A stretch of 44,163 bases of DNA from Burkholderiales bacterium (GTDB lineage Bacteria > Pseudomonadota > Gammaproteobacteria > Burkholderiales > Burkholderiaceae_C): contig JAIXLP010000091.1 of assembly GCA_026954015.1 (NCBI GenBank), positions 20,920 to 65,082 of the forward strand, given 5' to 3'. The notes beneath the pieces are model-generated. The model saw only the letters and a list, made by a program, of their open reading frames with translations. It was not told where the DNA came from and did not search any database. Shown piece by piece: positions 41,795-44,163 of the stretch. A program made the position numbers and the translations under genes. Position 1 is the first letter of the stretch, and each line of letters opens with the position of its first letter.

Positions 41795-42960
41795 ATGGCA
41801 TCAACCGCAAAGTATTCCACAGCGCGGCGGGCCAGCCGGCCAGCGTCTTCCGCACGGTCGAGCGTGAACCCGGGCGGCAGACCGAGCGCGGATGCCGCAA
41901 CCAGCTTCAGGCCATCGGGCACGCCCGGATCCGCATCCCGCGCCAGGCGCTCGAGCGCGCGCGGGCCGGCGCGATGGCCCGCATCCGGGTACGGCGCGCG
42001 CTCGGCCTCGGGTGGCAGCGCCCGCAGCGGCACCGTGAGCGCGCCCACGCAGCGCCCACCGAGCGCCTGCGCCAGTGGCGCCAGCCAATACGCATCCGCC
42101 TCGGCCAGCACCAGCACCACGCGCACCAAACCCAGATGGCGCGCCAGCTCGCCGAGCACCTGCGCGTGCCATTCCAGACGGTGCACGGCGCTCTTTTTCG
42201 GTTTGTCGCTGCGACCGAAGCCGGGCAGATCCGGCGCGACGGCCCGCTGCCCCAGCGCGGCAAGCGCCTCGACCCAGGCCTGCCACTGCAGGCTCCAGCC
42301 GCGCGCGCCGTGCACCATGAGCCAGCCGGTGCGCGCCTGCGCCGGTCCGGCGTCGAGGTGGCTCAGCCGCAGGCCCGCCAGCGCGGGCAGACCGCTCACA
42401 TAGCGCGCCTGCGGCTGTGGCCAGGGTTCGAAGCGCGCCTGCGGCGTGCGCAAGGCATCTTCACGCAGCGGCTCGGCCTGCGAGCGCCGCTGCGTGCGCC
42501 GCTCCTCAAAGAACGCACGCAGCAGCTCGGCGCACGGCTGTGCAAGGACGCCACCGGTCACGCGCGTGCGGTGATTGAGCCGCACATCGGCAAACGGGTT
42601 CGCCACCGAGCCCGCGGCGCCGGTCTTGGGGTCGGGCGCACCGAACACCACGCGGGCCAGCCGCGCGTGCAGCATGGCTCCGGCGCACATCAGGCACGGC
42701 TCCAGCGTGACGTAGAGCGTGCAGCCCTCGAGCCGGTAGTTGCCCAGCGCGCGGGCTGCGCCCCGTAGCGCCAGGATTTCGGCATGCGCGGTCGGATCGT
42801 GGTGCGCCCGCGGGGCGTTGGCACCCGTGGCCACCGCGACACCGTCCTGCACCACGACCGCGCCCACCGGCACCTCGCCCGCCTGCGCCGCCGCGCGCGC
42901 CGCGTCCAGCGCGATACGCATCCAGTGCTCGTCATCCGTGAGCGCCGATGGAATGCTCAT
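41791..42960 (-). CDS. tadA: tRNA adenosine(34) deaminase TadA fused to a dehalogenase-like alpha/beta-hydrolase domain
   Basis: A 389-residue two-domain protein. Residues 1 to about 160 are TadA, which converts A34 to inosine in tRNA(Arg): zinc site HAE (H59, E61) and PCLMC (C89, C92), with NYRLEGCTLYVTLEP and HARLARVVFGAPDPKTGAAG. Residues from about 185 resemble a haloalkane-dehalogenase-type hydrolase: LMVHGARGWSLQWQAWV and VAPDLPGFGRSDKPKKSAVH. The place of the nucleophile elbow (QDWGG in relatives) is VLVLAEADAYWLAPL, with no G-x-D/S-x-G, and no C-terminal catalytic His block is visible. The domain is therefore probably inactive or truncated. The deaminase half looks fully functional. 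The gene is coupled to ldcA. Confidence 0.88.
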   Translation of the reverse strand: MSIPSALTDDEHWMRIALDAARAAAQAGEVPVGAVVVQDGVAVATGANAPRAHHDPTAHAEILALRGAARALGNYRLEGCTLYVTLEPCLMCAGAMLHARLARVVFGAPDPKTGAAGSVANPFADVRLNHRTRVTGGVLAQPCAELLRAFFEERRTQRRSQAEPLREDALRTPQARFEPWPQPQARYVSGLPALAGLRLSHLDAGPAQARTGWLMVHGARGWSLQWQAWVEALAALGQRAVAPDLPGFGRSDKPKKSAVHRLEWHAQVLGELARHLGLVRVVLVLAEADAYWLAPLAQALGGRCVGALTVPLRALPPEAERAPYPDAGHRAGPRALERLARDADPGVPDGLKLVAASALGLPPGFTLDRAEDAGRLARRAVEYFAVDAI

Positions 42961-42962
42961 GA

Positions 42963-43014
42963 CTTTATAGCTGTCAGCGCCCTGCCGGAAAGCGCCAAGA
43001 ACCTATTTCATTGC
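42963..43014 (+). repeat. Dispersed palindromic repeat, copy G (tadA / small membrane protein gap)
   Basis: It reads TATAGCTGTCA-GCGC, then a diverged centre, AAGCGCC, AAGAACC and TATTTCATTG. It is the most degenerate copy but keeps the framework and spacing. The TGA stop of the 79-residue gene (complement of 43008-43010) lies in its tail, and the tadA ATG is 3 bp from its other end. Confidence 0.6.
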
Positions 43015-43247
43015 TCATCTTCCGGCATGGGCCGAGCCTGCTGCATCAGCGTCTCTACCTGCTGGCGCACCTGCTCCTGTACCTGCCGACTTTGCTCACG
43101 CACGGTGCTTGCACCCACAGGCGCGGGCGCCCCGGAAGGCGCGGCAGTCGGCACCTGCACGCGCGTGGCGCGCAGTTGCTGCTTCGCAAGCACGGCCACC
43201 AGAGCCAGCGCCACGAGCAAGCCCACGAGTCCGATCCCAAAACGCAT
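43008..43247 (-). CDS. Small membrane-anchored protein with a Gln-rich helical tail
   Basis: A 79-residue protein: one N-terminal helix ([20 protein letters not shown]), then a Pro/Ala linker ([15 protein letters not shown]) and a Gln/Glu-rich amphipathic tail ([20 protein letters not shown]). It is probably an inner membrane protein with a soluble coiled segment; function is unknown. The start ATG 43247 has a good Shine-Dalgarno AGGAG 6 bp upstream, which rules against the longer frame from 43337. It lies upstream of tadA on the same strand, separated by repeat copy G, which supplies its stop. It could be an assembly or scaffold factor, but nothing in the sequence shows it. Confidence 0.7.
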   Translation of the reverse strand: MRFGIGLVGLLVALALVAVLAKQQLRATRVQVPTAAPSGAPAPVGASTVREQSRQVQEQVRQQVETLMQQARPMPEDEQ

Positions 43248-43453
43248 CCCGCACTCCTGTCCATTCACATCCGGTGGCCCCGTCCGGGCGCGCCGACGCA
43301 ACCGTTCGCACCCCAGAACACCGCCACTGTAGGGCACACGCGCCTGCAGGCCGTGGTGCGGGAACGCGGCATAAGCACATCACCAACCCGTCTTTTCGAT
43401 CGCCGCAGCGTACCTGCACAATAGCGGCTTTTTCCAAGAACGAGGCTGCGCAC

Positions 43454-44163
43454 ATGCATATCGACACCCTGGCCATCCACGCCGGTTACACCCCCGAACC
43501 CACGACCAAGTCGGCTGCGGTGCCGATCTACCAGACCACGTCCTACGTGTTCGACAGCGCGCAGCACGGCGCCGACCTGTTCGACCTGAAGGTGCCGGGC
43601 AACATCTACACGCGCATCATGAACCCCACGACCGACGTGCTGGAAAAGCGCGTGGCGGCGCTCGAAGGCGGCGTGGCGGCGCTGGCGTTTGCCTCGGGCA
43701 TGTCGGCCATCACGGCGGCGATCCAGACGATTGCCGAGGCGGGTGACAACATCGTCGCCGCCAGCACGCTCTACGGCGGCACCTACAACCTGTTCGCCCA
43801 CACCTTCCCGCAGCAGGGCATCACGGTGCGCTTTGCCGACCCGCGCAAGCCCGAGAGCTTCGGCGCGCTGATCGACGAGCGCACCAAGGCCGTCTTCTGC
43901 GAATCCATCGGCAACCCGCTGGGCAACGTGACCGACATCCGCGCGCTCGCCGACGTGGCGCACGCGCATGGCGTGCCGCTGATCGTGGACAACACCGTGC
44001 CCAGCCCCTACCTGCTGCGCCCGATCGAGTACGGCGCCGACATCGTCGTGCACGCGCTCACCAAGTACCTCAATGGCCACGGCAACAGCATCGGCGGCAT
44101 CATCGTCGACAGCGGCAAGTTCCCTTGGGGCCAGCACAAGGCGCGCTTCAAGCGCCTGAACGA
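43454..44163 (+). CDS. metY: O-acetylhomoserine sulfhydrylase (MetY type), 3' end outside window
   Basis: The first 236 residues of a PLP enzyme of the Cys/Met metabolism family, typically about 430 residues. It makes homocysteine from O-acetylhomoserine and sulfide. [31 protein letters not shown] (quoted as a region), [89 protein letters not shown] and the PLP Lys in [18 protein letters not shown] are diagnostic of the acetylhomoserine branch. CACAAT near 43419 and GAGG 10 bp upstream of ATG 43454 are possible signals. It is 206 bp from the divergent small protein. With metC-like at 35006 it gives two sulfur amino acid enzymes in the window. Confidence 0.93.
   Translation, partial: MHIDTLAIHAGYTPEPTTKSAAVPIYQTTSYVFDSAQHGADLFDLKVPGNIYTRIMNPTTDVLEKRVAALEGGVAALAFASGMSAITAAIQTIAEAGDNIVAASTLYGGTYNLFAHTFPQQGITVRFADPRKPESFGALIDERTKAVFCESIGNPLGNVTDIRALADVAHAHGVPLIVDNTVPSPYLLRPIEYGADIVVHALTKYLNGHGNSIGGIIVDSGKFPWGQHKARFKRLN

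Noticed and set aside
1-44163. CRISPR array, tRNA or rRNA genes, prophage or toxin-antitoxin genes
   Set aside because: No regularly spaced identical repeats, no tRNA cloverleaf or rRNA sequence recognised, and no phage or toxin domains among the supported genes.

Overview
The window is about 44 kb of a high-GC (roughly 70% by eye) Gram-negative chromosome. Gene content (aat-bpt, hmgA, gluQ, trmB, ldcA, a tesA/ybbA-type divergent pair, MetY, hopanoid hpnCDE) and a dispersed GATAGCTG/GCGCTTG repeat that I associate with Comamonadaceae point to a beta-proteobacterium of the Burkholderiales, most likely Comamonadaceae. There are no rRNA or tRNA genes, CRISPR arrays, intact insertion sequences or phage genes.

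Layout: 1-3141 hpnC (5' cut by the window edge), hpnD and hpnE, the squalene-forming branch of hopanoid synthesis. 3142-6060 is a patch of clearly lower GC: a tiny membrane-anchored protein, a GMC oxidoreductase and a zinc-ribbon SAM methyltransferase, probably acquired. 6070-7425 is decaying DNA: a fragment of a second yihY copy and a diguanylate cyclase pseudogene with two stops and a frameshift, attached to intact yihY (7422-8738). 8767-13239 are housekeeping and catabolic genes (DUF2069, FAD-linked oxidase, thyA, a membrane protein, hmgA). 13313-15748 is a response regulator / hybrid kinase pair. 16193-19341 is an exported DUF1800/DUF1501 pair. 19355-21445 (minus) is senB-selD, a selenosugar-type locus. 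21526-23455 is gloA-aat-bpt (N-degron). 23524-25276 is pirin with a divergent LysR regulator. 25336-28115 is an FAD protein, gluQ and trmB. 28226-31120 is a large MASE-PAS-PAS-GGDEF-EAL protein. 31290-36235 carries rlmB, cardiolipin synthase, an ABC ATPase back to back with tesA, and a cystathionine beta-lyase. 36267-40670 carries a SulP transporter, a GGDEF protein, a MinD/FlhG-like ATPase and an adenylate cyclase with an FHA domain. 40799-43247 (minus) carries ldcA, a TadA-hydrolase fusion and a small membrane protein. metY runs off the right end.

The most notable thing is not a gene. It is a short imperfect-palindrome repeat (core GCGCTTG-N5-CAAGCGC) present seven times. In at least five places it supplies the stop codon of a flanking gene, in one place of two convergent genes at once. 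One copy sits in frame inside gluQ and adds about 20 residues to the enzyme, an arrangement reminiscent of Rickettsia palindromic elements. Other items worth a look are senB-selD without senA, TadA fused to a dehalogenase-like domain that has lost its nucleophile, and two divergent genes sharing one CATG as both start codons.

All calls come from reading translations and motifs by eye. No database search was run.
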